Shown here one piece after another: positions 50,301 through 55,699 of a DNA stretch of 64,000 nucleotides. The notes below the pieces were generated by a model. The model did no database searches. It was not told the origin of the DNA and saw only the letters and a program-made list of their open reading frames with translations. Within the stretch, counting starts at the first letter, position 1. Each line of letters begins with the position of its first letter. Location: NCBI GenBank assembly GCA_918807975.1, contig OU964919.1:14712001-14776000 (forward strand), in the 5' to 3' direction. The stretch is from Aplidium turbinatum. Taxonomy: Eukaryota > Chordata > Ascidiacea > Aplousobranchia > Polyclinidae. The position numbers and the translations under genes were made by a program.

Positions 50301-53300
50301 AACTTCGGGAGAGAAGCTGGTTTTTGAATAAAAGGTAAGAGAGACAAAGCAAAGTGCTCAAGCTAATAAAGACCCAAGAAATACCGAAAACGTTCGATTG
50401 TTGGTAAAAGTGAATTTCTTATGCTGTGTGCATGTGGTTAACCCCAATTTGTTGCTTTGGCTTGCTTGGCGTTGGTGCATTGTGCAATAATACATCTGTT
50501 TATAAATTACCTAAAAATTTAAAAACCTCAAAAACCGTCGTCAACAATACGTGTAAAACACCCCAGACAACAAAATCCATCATTTTTACACTGATTCATT
50601 CTACATTCGTCTACATTCTGTAGACGTTGAATCTATGTAAAAATGACAGATTTTTGCTGCCTGGGACAAGTCTGACATAAATCAATGCTGTGGCTAGTGC
50701 AAAAGGAAACACAGTAGCTTTCAATGCGACCTTTCTTTAAAATTCCTTATATATGCTTCTGCATGCTACAAAACAAAACACCATACAAGTCGTGTATGAA
50801 GGTTCGACTTGTCTTTCATTAGGAACTAGTTTGGACAAAGGGTATCAAAAAACACGTAAACTTTTCCAGTCACACACACCACTGTGGCTTGATTTTGTTA
50901 TTATTGGTGAAGTGTGTACGGTAGCGAGAAAACTCGGTCACTCAGGAGAATAGCATACCGGTACTTGCTTTTTACGGGAGAAACTCTAGTTCAATGCTAT
51001 TGTATATCAGCCGACACTTTCTTTACGCTGCAACTGAGTGGAGATTGGAGATACGCATGTGAGCATGAAAACTACGGCACTTGGTAAGAAGCTGAGCAGC
51101 CCATCACAATGTGTTGTTCAACAAATCAATTTCTTCACTTACTTGATATTGGGGTCCGGCTGCAGGCCAGGTTCCACGAGTGGTGGGGGGGTCATTCCGA
51201 AACCTTGAACCCGGTCGTAGTTTGACATTGGAGCCTGCGATGGTGTAGTGTTGCTTTCCAAAACCATCTTTCATGTCAATGTCTTCAACATCATAATCCT
51301 GTGGTGGAATAAAAATGAATGACATGTTTTTGTATGTGATAAGTTAAACACAATCCTCAGAAACAAGGGCTTTTAAAACGTAGTTTATCAAAGTCAAAGT
51401 TCCTATGGAACAACTGCTTTGACTTTGTTAAGCACTCATTTGCTGTGTTGTCAAGACTCGGAAGGCCTAAACTAGAGCTTACGATAGGCACCAGACTGAC
51501 GTGAAATAGTGAATATTGATGGAACAAGAAGTATGCTAACGTGGATAAAGCAAGAATACATCAAATCACTAGAGCCTCCACCAGCCTAAACCTATAGCAT
51601 AGCCTGTTTCATTTCAAAGAGGCAATCGAGATTACGTCGTTCCCAAAAAATGCAGAAATTGCAGAAAAAGAACACGTATTTTTATTAAGTTCATTCTACG
51701 ACACAAATTTATATTTCAATGAAGAGAGGTGATGTGTTGCAATAGCAGCATTACCTCAACATTTTCCATGTCATTGCCATACTCGTCTACGACATGCTCG
51801 TTAAAAGTGTCGTTCTGGTCATCGTACACAACCCCGACACTGATCTATAAAAAGACACAGAAAATAGCAACTAGCGAGAAAATGTAAGCGAAAGCGAATC
51901 CAGAAACAGAGTATAATCCCGTCTTACGTTTCACAAAATTGGGTCGAAGAATTTTATCGCAACAAAACACACGTTATGTGTCGGGTAAAACTATACATTG
52001 ATATATTAGTAACAATATATTAAAGTGCTTGGCACCCGTGCTGGCACATAACTATGTAACTCAATCTCCTATGGTGAACGCTAACTGTATAATACAATGC
52101 TACTGTGTCAGACGCTCCTAAATGATGCGTTTCATGTCACAAAAAACGCTATTAATAAAATTTGTTGTATTAAATAAAATAAATCCAATTATACGTTGTT
52201 TTATAGCTCAAAACTACAGCAGAGTTAATATTAATGGAAGTAATGCATCAAAACTAACTTGATCCCCGCTGTTACAGGTCCACATTTCAACGTAATCCTT
52301 GCGAGGACCTCTTTGGGCTGGTTGGGGTTTGCCGCCTGAGTTTGCGTCATCGTTTGGTGACGTTTCAGCTTCTTCGTCGATAGTTTTTTGTTCTTTTTCC
52401 GCACCAGTTTTACATTCCCAAACCTGGCGGTTAAGAGTGTTTGTTACAAGGTTATAACTTATAATCTGTTAAGTAGCATAATAAGGCCTGAGTCGAAGAA
52501 GTTAAACTGAAAAAAGAAGATGCAATGGACATAACGAGATGGAGAGTAGAAGTAAACACAATCGCTGCAGGGAAAACATCGGCAACCTCCACTAGTGGAG
52601 ACCAAACCGAGATGATGATAAGAGCTTAGTAGCAAGATACCATAGTTGGAATTGGAAACGTAGAGAGCGGTTAGTTTCAGTGTTCGATCGGATTTCGAAT
52701 AACCGGACAACTACCTTTTAGAAATTGAAGATAAAAATCTCAATGAGTGCAGCTTATAATGTTAAAAATCGTAACAATAAGTTCGATGTACGAATGACCA
52801 GAAAAGCATTGGTCAAACTTTTCAATACAAAAGTTCCTTAATTTCGACTTCAACACAGTATAGACACATTGATCACAACGTCCAAAAAACACCGTACCTC
52901 AAGATAAGAAGACCGCTTTCTAACGCTCGACTTGGGGTGAAAATTAGATGAATTGTCCGCAGATGAATTTGAAGGCAAATCTACTTTCCTTTCAAATAAC
53001 TTGACATTTTCAAGTACCTTTGACATACGATGTCCACCTTTAACATCACCATCAACACTCTGCCTCAAGCGTACTGAGCTGTTTGTACGGCTTACTGCTT
53101 TGTTGCCTGCTTGAATCTCGTCTTCTTTGTTTTTCTCTAAACCGTTCTCCAAATGCTTGCCCACATTCGCTTGGTTGTCAAGAGTTGGACTGGATGGGCC
53201 CGTGTCTGAGTCAAATGACGAGGTATCAATTTTATTGAAACCCCACCGCTCGCTTGTGTAACTTTTCTTCTTGGCAGCCAAGTAAGTCTAAAAAAGAGAA

Positions 53301-54074
53301 TTATTCAATATTGTTCAGACTACAAACTTTGAATTTTTAACATAGCTATCGTGGAGCTAGGTTTTATAAGCTTAGCAACACAAATTTATAAACAGTGGTT
53401 AAATTAAAATTCTGCTTGCGTAATATAAAAATAGAATAAAGACTAACCAATACCTAAAAAGCAAAGTTTTTAGTGCAACAATTAGGAATTAACATTCCTT
53501 CCAAAACTAAAGTAGACTAAACATGCTTTGTGATGCAGCAGTTGCTGTTTCAGATGTCTTTTCAATGTTGTAGGCTTCGATGTTTGCAAATTAGTATTTC
53601 CCAGTCAGCAAATCATCCTTTTTTGTACTGATTGCGAAAAAAAAATTCTAGCTGGGTTAGCACTAGTGGTAGTGTTTAATGAATGCTCTCAAACCTTTAT
53701 CCATAACAGGTGCAACTGAAACATTTAAAAACATAAAAGTAACAGGAATGGATCAAAACTGCATAATGTAATGAAGAATCGAAATTGAATCACTTGCACC
53801 ATGGCCGTTGCTTGCACCTTGGCCGTTGCTTGCACCTTGGCAGTGTGAGAAGTAGTAGTAACTAAACAGTAGGATGAGTTTCAACACTTACTTGCAGAAA
53901 CACGAGACGAAATTTTTCTTGGCTTAGCTTGTCCTCTAAACTTTTAATCAAACTTTTGCAAGAAGTCAAACTTTTCTTGATGTCCTCTACTCCGTTGAAG
54001 TTCAAGTCGGGAGTGTCAATGCCAGGAAACTTTTCTTTCCATTGTTCAATGAACATTTCTTGTTGCGAATCCAT
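22852..54074 (-). CDS. BCR: BCR-family Rho GEF/GAP scaffold, 27 coding exons
   Basis: I rebuilt 27 exons with GT-AG borders and compatible phases (4,332 bp, 1,443 residues; human BCR is 1,271). Order: N-terminal coiled coil (about 1-65, like BCR MVDPVGFAEAWKAQF), acidic/Ser-rich linker (66-520), DH (about 530-720), PH (735-925), C2 (960-1070) and RhoGAP (1118-1300) with arginine finger GIYRVSG (Arg1146). The N-terminal oligomerisation coil places it with BCR rather than ABR. Family role: the DH-PH unit activates Rho-type GTPases and the GAP turns off Rac/Cdc42. The linker shows no kinase motif I can recognise and no YVNV Grb2 site; YVEM is present at Tyr235. The tail is proline-rich and ends VTDL, a class I PDZ ligand (human ends STEV). 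Start ATG is at 54074, with an in-frame TGA upstream. Confidence 0.95.
23780..23863. repeat. Palindromic MITE, ATCGTTTC subfamily
   Basis: GTCGTTTTACATCGTTTC and GATGAAACGATGCAAAACGG are the arms; the centre differs from the TGCAGA consensus. In BCR intron 26. Confidence 0.6.
24024..24221. mobile_element. MITE with long inverted repeats (CACACTAAAT ends)
   Basis: CACACTAAATTGGCTAATTC at left and its complement GAATTAGCCGATTTAGTGTG at right; the match extends inward about 50 bp through CACACAAGTGTG / CACACTTGTGT. The middle is pure AT-rich. In BCR intron 26, just downstream of exon 26. Confidence 0.78.
24304..24454 (-). CDS. BCR: BCR exon 26: end of RhoGAP
   Basis: Residues 1244-1294; [20 protein letters not shown] is the conserved NLA.VFGP.LL segment. 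Donor GTAGGG. Confidence 0.96.
25410..25514 (-). repeat. tRNA-derived SINE (TAGCCGAGTGG family)
   Basis: Minus strand reads GCATAGCTGAGTGGTGAGAG then CCCTGGAACGGCACTC. In BCR intron 25. Confidence 0.5.
25578..25703 (-). CDS. BCR: BCR exon 25: RhoGAP
   Basis: Residues 1202-1243, [40 protein letters not shown]; human NFAEGIALSDPVAKES and LLSLPEANLLTFLFLLDHL. Confidence 0.93.
26167..26281 (-). CDS. BCR: BCR exon 24: RhoGAP
   Basis: Residues 1164-1201; [20 protein letters not shown] then LFTDARY, the signature RELPEPL segment. Confidence 0.96.
26290..26357. repeat. Three tandem units of about 22 bp with CACGTG
   Basis: TTGTATCACGTGAAATGAAA is repeated three times immediately upstream (minus strand) of exon 24; each unit has an E-box CACGTG. 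Confidence 0.75.
26814..26953 (-). CDS. BCR: BCR exon 23: RhoGAP with arginine finger
   Basis: Residues 1117-1163; [20 protein letters not shown] then [20 protein letters not shown]. Arg1146 in GIYRVSG is the catalytic arginine of RhoGAP domains. Confidence 0.96.
27046..27218 (-). CDS. BCR: BCR exon 22: C2-GAP link
   Basis: Residues 1060-1116; [20 protein letters not shown] and [14 protein letters not shown] match human VKLSVKFNSREFSLKRM and QTGVFGVKIAVVT. Confidence 0.95.
27265..27577. mobile_element. hAT relic (CAGGAGTGGGCAAC ends) with transposase fragment
   Basis: Ends CAGGAGTGGGCAAC and GTTGCCCGCCCCTA; flanks ATGTATGT and ATGTAAGT agree at 7 of 8 bases, a decayed 8-bp duplication. The inside encodes on the plus strand [15 protein letters not shown], like the EFxxRFxxF segment in domesticated hAT transposases. 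In BCR intron 21. Confidence 0.72.
27685..27905 (-). CDS. BCR: BCR exon 21: C2 domain
   Basis: Residues 986-1059, [44 protein letters not shown]. Near-identical in layout to human [19 protein letters not shown]. Confidence 0.96.
28429..28531 (-). CDS. BCR: BCR exon 20: start of C2 domain
   Basis: Residues 952-985, ending [20 protein letters not shown] then C; human LYGFLNVIVHSATGFKQ. The acceptor (CTAAAAAG) is weak, so the start is less sure than the rest. Confidence 0.82.
28920..29066 (-). CDS. BCR: BCR exon 19: end of PH domain
   Basis: Residues 903-951, [20 protein letters not shown] then [20 protein letters not shown]; close to human SYTFLISSDYERAEWRENI and CFRSFSLTSVELQML. Separated from exon 18 by a 5.2-kb intron packed with mobile elements. 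Confidence 0.95.
29521..29818. repeat. 29-bp tandem repeat, about ten units
   Basis: Unit ATGATCACTCACAAAAACATG plus an A run; successive units start at 29531, 29560, 29589 and 29618. Ends exactly where a hAT element begins. In BCR intron 18. Confidence 0.92.
29824..30297. mobile_element. Non-autonomous hAT-like element (CAGGGTTG ends)
   Basis: Ends CAGGGTTG and CAACCCTG, inner AAACCCG/CGGGT blocks, and a perfect 8-bp duplication AAGAGAAA (29816-29823, 30298-30305). No coding sequence. Confidence 0.82.
30835..31884. mobile_element. hAT-like element (TAGAGCTCGACCGATAT ends) split by a LINE
   Basis: TAGAGCTCGACCGATAT at left and ATATCGGTCGAGCTCTA at right; perfect 8-bp duplication CCGAGAAG (30827-30834, 31885-31892). 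The core is rich in CCGATATC/GATATCGG motifs. Without the LINE at 31005-31812 it is about 230 bp. Confidence 0.85.
31005..31812. mobile_element. LINE (RTE-like) fragment with 5' inversion
   Basis: The minus-strand part (about 31500 down to 31008) encodes reverse-transcriptase C-terminal sequence: [44 protein letters not shown], ending AKWIR. The plus-strand part (about 31517 on) resumes at [12 protein letters not shown] and runs [15 protein letters not shown] and [14 protein letters not shown] to the 3' end with a TGATGA tail. A 10-bp duplication ATATATCGGT flanks the whole (30995-31004, 31813-31822). This is the structure made by twin priming. Confidence 0.85.
32040..32275. repeat. Inverted repeat around a short unique centre
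   Basis: GCATGAATTAGTGGTGCGAT at right is the reverse complement of the sequence near 32092-32112, and the pairing continues through CCCATGAGGCTGGG / CCCAGCCTCATGGG and GAAACACGTGTCTATCGTTG, so the arms span about 100 bases each. In BCR intron 18. Confidence 0.75.
32303..32390. repeat. Palindromic MITE copy
   Basis: CCCAATACAATAAATCAGTC, centre CAACGTTTGCAGACGTTAAA, right end ACTAATTTGGTGTTTGGGG. Confidence 0.7.
32988..34178. mobile_element. hAT element (CAGGGGTCACCAAC ends), 1.2 kb
   Basis: Inverted repeats CAGGGGTCACCAAC and GTTGGTGACCCCTG, inner GCGGGCC blocks and a perfect 8-bp duplication TTCTAAAC (32980-32987, 34179-34186). No transposase frame that I can recognise. Confidence 0.9.
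34286..34524 (-). CDS. BCR: BCR exon 18: PH domain insert
   Basis: Residues 823-902. The long basic loop [20 protein letters not shown] and [20 protein letters not shown] match human KNDIQREKRANKGSKATERL and the strand that follows. Confidence 0.93.
35340..35600. mobile_element. hAT remnant, one end only
   Basis: CAGCGTTTCTCAACC, the same type of end as 11338, followed by GGGGTCCGTAAAAG; no matching right end found. The end coordinate is approximate. Confidence 0.5.
35676..35752. repeat. Palindromic MITE remnant
   Basis: AACATCTGCACATGTTGAAT then TAATGTGAAAAATAC; mostly the right arm. Confidence 0.4.
36048..36074. promoter_or_regulatory. Two CRE-like half sites in a direct repeat
   Basis: GAAATTACGTCACAAC occurs twice in tandem in BCR intron 17; TTACGTCA resembles a CREB/ATF site. 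Function unknown. Confidence 0.25.
36736..36821 (-). CDS. BCR: BCR exon 17: PH domain
   Basis: Residues 794-822, [20 protein letters not shown] then FQPKEDSE; human QQYDCKWYIPLTDLSFQ. Confidence 0.92.
37177..37262 (-). CDS. BCR: BCR exon 16: PH domain
   Basis: Residues 766-793, [20 protein letters not shown] then CAKQKSGA; human GARKLRHVFLFTDLLLCTKLK. Donor GTCAGT inferred from phase. Confidence 0.9.
37582..37725 (-). CDS. BCR: BCR exon 15: DH-PH link
   Basis: Residues 718-765, [20 protein letters not shown] to LIKEGFLVE. The Ala run (SSAAAAARS) is not in human BCR. The phase 0 donor is GTTTGT after GAG; the open frame continues past it for a few codons. Confidence 0.88.
38098..38204 (-). 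CDS. BCR: BCR exon 14: conserved DH core
   Basis: Residues 682-717, [20 protein letters not shown] then [10 protein letters not shown]; human LLYKPVDRVTRSTLVLHDLL. Confidence 0.95.
38596..38650 (-). CDS. BCR: BCR exon 13: DH domain (55 bp)
   Basis: Residues 664-681, [18 protein letters not shown]; corresponds to human RARSNKDAKDPTTKNSLET. Phase 0 to 1. Confidence 0.85.
39074..39147. repeat. Palindromic MITE copy, diverged
   Basis: ACATCGGTTTAACGTCACC, right end CTTTTGCTTTTTGGG; 74 bases past exon 12's donor. Confidence 0.5.
39221..39328 (-). CDS. BCR: BCR exon 12: DH domain
   Basis: Residues 628-663, [20 protein letters not shown] to FAKIIE; corresponds to human ASQLGVYRAFVDNYGVAME. Confidence 0.92.
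39374..39431. repeat. Palindromic MITE copy, ends lost
   Basis: AACAAAATCAGATTTTTTAC, centre CAACGTCTTCAGACGTCGAA; 45 bases before exon 12's acceptor. Confidence 0.65.
39747..39932 (-). CDS. BCR: BCR exon 11: DH domain
   Basis: Residues 566-627; [20 protein letters not shown] and [19 protein letters not shown] match human MKPLKAAATTSQPVLTSQQ and IFFKVPELYEIHKEFY. Confidence 0.95.
40018..40072. repeat. Palindromic MITE, left half
   Basis: CCAGCCAGAAAGCAAAATCC then TTTTTACGTTGATTCAACG; right arm missing. In BCR intron 10. Confidence 0.6.
40414..40557 (-). CDS. BCR: BCR exon 10: start of DH domain
   Basis: Residues 518-565; [20 protein letters not shown] aligns with human LEMRKWVLSGILASEETYL, first DH helix. 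Confidence 0.93.
40808..40844. repeat. Minimal palindrome made of MITE ends only
   Basis: CCCAGACAGCAAATCAACC directly joins GGTTGAGTTGCTGTCTGG: the two termini without the usual inner arms. Confidence 0.65.
41612..41732 (-). CDS. BCR: BCR exon 9 (linker)
   Basis: Residues 477-517, [20 protein letters not shown] then [10 protein letters not shown]; acceptor TTGCTTCTCAG partly supplied by the end of a palindromic MITE. Confidence 0.8.
41756..41837. repeat. Palindromic MITE copy next to exon 9
   Basis: CAGACAGCAAACCAATCG, centre CAACGTCTTCCGAGATTAAA. Its left end lies 24 bases before the exon 9 acceptor. Confidence 0.65.
41838..41901. repeat. Palindromic MITE copy, rearranged
   Basis: AGCAAATCTGTCATTTTTAC, right end CGACTGATTAGCTGTTTGGG; shortened centre. 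Confidence 0.55.
41983..42034. repeat. Palindromic MITE, partial
   Basis: CAGCCAGAATCAGTTTTTTT, GACATTGATTCAATGTTTTC, GGTGTTGAATA. Confidence 0.5.
42162..42258 (-). CDS. BCR: BCR exon 8 (linker)
   Basis: 97 bp, residues 445-476, [20 protein letters not shown] to FVFS. Identified because it is needed to link the phase 1 end of exon 7 to the phase 2 start of exon 9; acceptor TTGACAG, donor GTCAGT. Confidence 0.75.
42282..42357. repeat. Palindromic MITE copy next to exon 8
   Basis: CCCAGACAGCAAAATCCGTC, centre CAACGTCTGCAGACGTTC, short right arm. 24 bases before the exon 8 acceptor. Confidence 0.78.
42721..42795. repeat. Palindromic MITE, ATCGTTTC subfamily
   Basis: TTTGCATCGTTTCAACGTG, TCTAGACGCTGAAACAATG, right end TTTTTCTGGCTGGG. 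Confidence 0.7.
43259..43357 (-). repeat. tRNA-derived SINE, best copy of the TAGCCGAGTGG family
   Basis: Minus strand: GCATAGCCGAGTGGTGAGAA (A box), GGTTCGACACCGCCC (B box), then ACGGCTGTGTCTTTTGTG. In BCR intron 7, just outside exon 7. Confidence 0.68.
43394..43580 (-). CDS. BCR: BCR exon 7 (linker)
   Basis: Residues 383-444 plus one base, [20 protein letters not shown] on to [10 protein letters not shown]; donor GTATGT. Confidence 0.78.
43918..44079 (-). CDS. BCR: BCR exon 6 (acidic Ser-rich linker)
   Basis: Residues 329-382, [20 protein letters not shown] then [20 protein letters not shown]. Comparable to the Ser/Glu-rich linker (SSEEDFSSGQSS) of human BCR. The intron before it is 7.06 kb, the longest in the gene. 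Confidence 0.8.
44821..44884. repeat. Palindromic MITE copy, diverged
   Basis: TTTTTCATTGATTTTATAATG and GACGCCAAATCAATGTAAA. In BCR intron 5. Confidence 0.5.
45034..45122. repeat. Palindromic MITE copy
   Basis: AACCAAACAACAAAGTCCG, right arm CAGACGTTGAATCAATG and GGATTTTGCTGTCTGAG. Confidence 0.72.
45707..45952. repeat. Palindromic MITE split by another element
   Basis: ACGTTGAATCAATGTAAAAATG (45717-45738 region) stops at the inserted element; its other side resumes at 45927 with TAAAAAATGATTTGCTGGCC. Confidence 0.7.
45739..45926 (-). mobile_element. GGGTCTG-element, copy A (188 bp)
   Basis: Reverse orientation: starts CGGAATGGCCC, ends GTAGCAGACCC. Carries GTGAGTCCGATTTG repeats and the shared core TAGCCTAATTATCATTGCCG. 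Flanks GTAAAAATG and TAAAAAATG look like an imperfect 9-bp duplication. Confidence 0.8.
46365..46448. repeat. Palindromic MITE copy
   Basis: ACAGACAAAAATCAGTTTTC, centre AACGTTCGCAAACGTTGAAT, right end ACCGATTTGCTGGCTGGG. Confidence 0.8.
47128..47459. mobile_element. MITE with CCGGTGTAACGGTCC ends
   Basis: CCGGTGTAACGGTCCAGAAG and its near-complement at the right (CTCCTGGACCGTTACACCGG) bound 332 bp. Flanked by ATTA on both sides (47124-47127, 47460-47463), so the target duplication is TTA or ATTA. Inserted in the LINE 3' part. Confidence 0.8.
47815..48276 (+). mobile_element. GGGTCTG-element, copy B (462 bp)
   Basis: GGGTCTGCTACTATTCGG at left, CGAATCGGGCCATTCCG at right; five stacked TTCGGTGAG units at left mirrored by five CTCACCGAA units at right; centre of about 200 bp of CCCCTAA/CCCAAA runs. 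Perfect 9-bp duplication TCAAAACAT (47806-47814, 48277-48285). Inserted in a LINE. Confidence 0.9.
48963..49055. repeat. Palindromic MITE, CCGGCAAA-ended variant
   Basis: CCAGCCGGCAAACCAATCG, centre TAACGTCTTCAAAAGTTGAA, right end CTGATTTGCCGGCAAG. Confidence 0.75.
49290..49371. repeat. Palindromic MITE copy, diverged
   Basis: TCAGCTGATAAAAACC, CTGCAGATGCTATTTCAATG, TGTAAGCTGGA. Confidence 0.5.
49884..49940. repeat. Palindromic MITE, ATCGTTTC subfamily, left half
   Basis: CAGCCAGCAATTGTCACTG then TTGCATCGTTTCAACGTCGG. Confidence 0.55.
50562..50665. repeat. Palindromic MITE copy with enlarged centre
   Basis: CCCAGACAACAAAATCCATC; the centre has an extra CTACATTCGTCTACATTC; right end GACAGATTTTTGCTGCCTGG. 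Confidence 0.78.
51143..51298 (-). CDS. BCR: BCR exon 5 (linker)
   Basis: Residues 277-328, [20 protein letters not shown] to GPQYQ, donor GTAAGT. The exon continues the acidic run of exon 4. Confidence 0.8.
51755..51844 (-). CDS. BCR: BCR exon 4 (linker)
   Basis: Residues 247-276, [20 protein letters not shown] then [10 protein letters not shown]; acidic; phase 0 both sides. Confidence 0.72.
52259..52423 (-). CDS. BCR: BCR exon 3 (linker)
   Basis: Residues 192-246, [20 protein letters not shown] on to [13 protein letters not shown]; acceptor GCCAG, donor GTTAGT, phase 0. Placed by frame and splice sites; weak similarity to vertebrate BCR. Confidence 0.75.
52898..53287 (-). CDS. BCR: BCR exon 2
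   Basis: Residues 62-191. Starts [20 protein letters not shown], matching human TLLAKEKKSYDRQRWGF, then Ser/Asp-rich linker. Phase 0 at both ends. Confidence 0.92.
53600..53657. repeat. Palindromic MITE, internally deleted
   Basis: CCCAGTCAGCAAATCATCC and AATTCTAGCTGGG. In BCR intron 1. Confidence 0.5.
53795..53845. repeat. Short tandem repeat (GCACCTTGGCCGTTGCTT)
   Basis: Three units of 18 bp just past exon 1's donor side. Confidence 0.75.
53892..54074 (-). CDS. BCR: BCR exon 1: coiled-coil oligomerisation domain
   Basis: Residues 1-61, [20 protein letters not shown] onward to EKFRLVFLQ, donor GTAAGT. Aligns with human BCR from EAWKAQFP through RFRMIYLQ. The open frame continues six codons upstream, but from a GTG rather than ATG. 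Confidence 0.93.
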
Positions 54075-54266
54075 ACCGTCAAAATTTAGCACCGGTCTTT
54101 CGGTATGAATTCACAGTCAACACAGTGGGTTATCTCCTGAGCTTTGCTGTTACAAATAATTCATTTCACATATTTGAGCAAACGCAGTTCACTGAAACAA
54201 CAATGTAGCACAAATTAATGTAGTCCAGTATGGCGTTCGTCTTCATTATCAACACAAGACTAACTC
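54075..54266 (-). promoter_or_regulatory. BCR: BCR 5' UTR and probable promoter region
   Basis: Directly upstream of the start codon; in-frame TGA before the ATG. No TATA box or CpG-rich stretch evident. A non-coding first exon further upstream cannot be excluded. Confidence 0.35.
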
Positions 54267-54346
54267 AACTGGCAAAGTGGCCCTTTTTACATTGTTTAAC
54301 GTAGGCAGGCATTGAAACGATGTAAAAAAGCCTTCGAAAGCTGGGA
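54267..54346. repeat. Palindromic MITE, ATCGTTTC-like
   Basis: AACTGGCAAAGTGGCCC, centre TTTAACGTAGGCAGGCATTG, right end CCTTCGAAAGCTGGG. Confidence 0.6.
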
Positions 54347-54402
54347 AGTGATCGTCAACATTGATTAAATCAATGTAAAAACAACGAATTTTGCTGTCTG
54401 GG
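54347..54402. repeat. Palindromic MITE, right half
   Basis: CATTGATTAAATCAATGTAA then ACGAATTTTGCTGTCTGGG; left terminus missing. Confidence 0.6.
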
Positions 54403-55503
54403 CATAACATAAAGCACTTTGCAAGACCCAGTAGGTTAAAACAGTTGCCTGTTGCTTCTTTCTCCATAGTCAACTGCTATTATTCAAAAATTAAAAATAC
54501 ATCAACTAACTAACATGCACACGTTCATAAAATCTCGCTTCCTCTGACACCGCGCAGTCAAGCATTCAATGGCACCTTTCTCAACAGTCCTGAGCCTTGT
54601 TTGTGCGTTCAGGTAGATCTGTCAACTTGCCCATGTGACGTCATAAAAGCGGAAAGTTTGTTGACAGGCCAGTAAGCAAATTTAAGACTCGATAAGTATT
54701 TTGACAGGCCACCTACAATACATATGCGCCGTATTGGCATGCGTATGCGGTATGAGATGTAATCAACAGCTCAACCTGATTGTGCGTAGCAAGACAGAAA
54801 AGTGGCATACGCCGTGGGACCAACTTGATGGGCTCAAGAAAGTTTGTCATTGTGACAGAGCACACGACTGAGCCTCCACAAAACAGTTGAAACACAAGGA
54901 TTAGCACACTCACTTGCCCGAATTTTATCTCGTAGCCTACTTGGACTCAAGAAAAGATTTTTGCATACTTCCTTTACAAAAATCTCAAGGATCCAGTCTA
55001 AAAATACCTATAAGCTACGAGTGAAAATCCAGCAACATAAATCTCTTCATCAAAATGAAGTAACAGTTTAATTGTCGTCCACTTACAAGTTCAAGATTAG
55101 GTCGTGTTTTACAACCTCATTACAAAAGAGCCTTTTGGTAACACTTGTCATTAAGCACACCCTTAGGCATTCAAGACATAGATTTGCACAATGTAGCCAT
55201 TACAACTGATAGAAAACGATAAATTTAAACACATAACAGGACACCAGGCATACATCAGCGTATCACTTGTCCGCTCATACATGAAGGACTAAAGGTGCTA
55301 GGTACTTTTGTAAAGAGGCATTGCATTAATGCAAGAGTACAAACATTGTGGTTGTTTGTGATAATTAAGACGTTTTAGTTTGGAATGAAAAGCAAACTGC
55401 TGCCGATATCAAGAAATTCATTTCATACCAAGTAATGGAGAAAGGTAAACTCAACTTTATCTCTAAACTTGAGATGCAATAAGGTTCGTGAAACGGCAGT
55501 CTA

Positions 55504-55594
55504 GCCAGCCAATCAATCAGTCGTTCCTCACATCGACCGATTCAAAGTCTGGATACTTAGACATTGAATCATTGTGAAGACAAAATTGATAATT
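55504..55594. repeat. Palindromic MITE copy, diverged
   Basis: CCAGCCAATCAATCAGTCG, then AGACATTGAATCATTGTGAA. Confidence 0.5.
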
Positions 55595-55598
55595 ACAA

Positions 55599-55688
55599 CC
55601 CAGACAGCAAATCAGTCGTTTTTTGCATTTTTTTTACATTTTATAGACGTTGAATCAATGTAAAAAAACGACTGATTTGCTGTCTGGG
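55599..55688. repeat. Palindromic MITE copy with intact ends
   Basis: CCCAGACAGCAAATCAGTCG and CGACTGATTTGCTGTCTGGG are exact complements over 20 bp; inner left arm altered to a T run. Confidence 0.88.
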
Positions 55689-55699
55689 AAAGTGCAAGG

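Noticed and set aside
54075-54092. BCR start six codons further upstream
   Set aside because: The first codon there is GTG; the first ATG in frame is at 54074.
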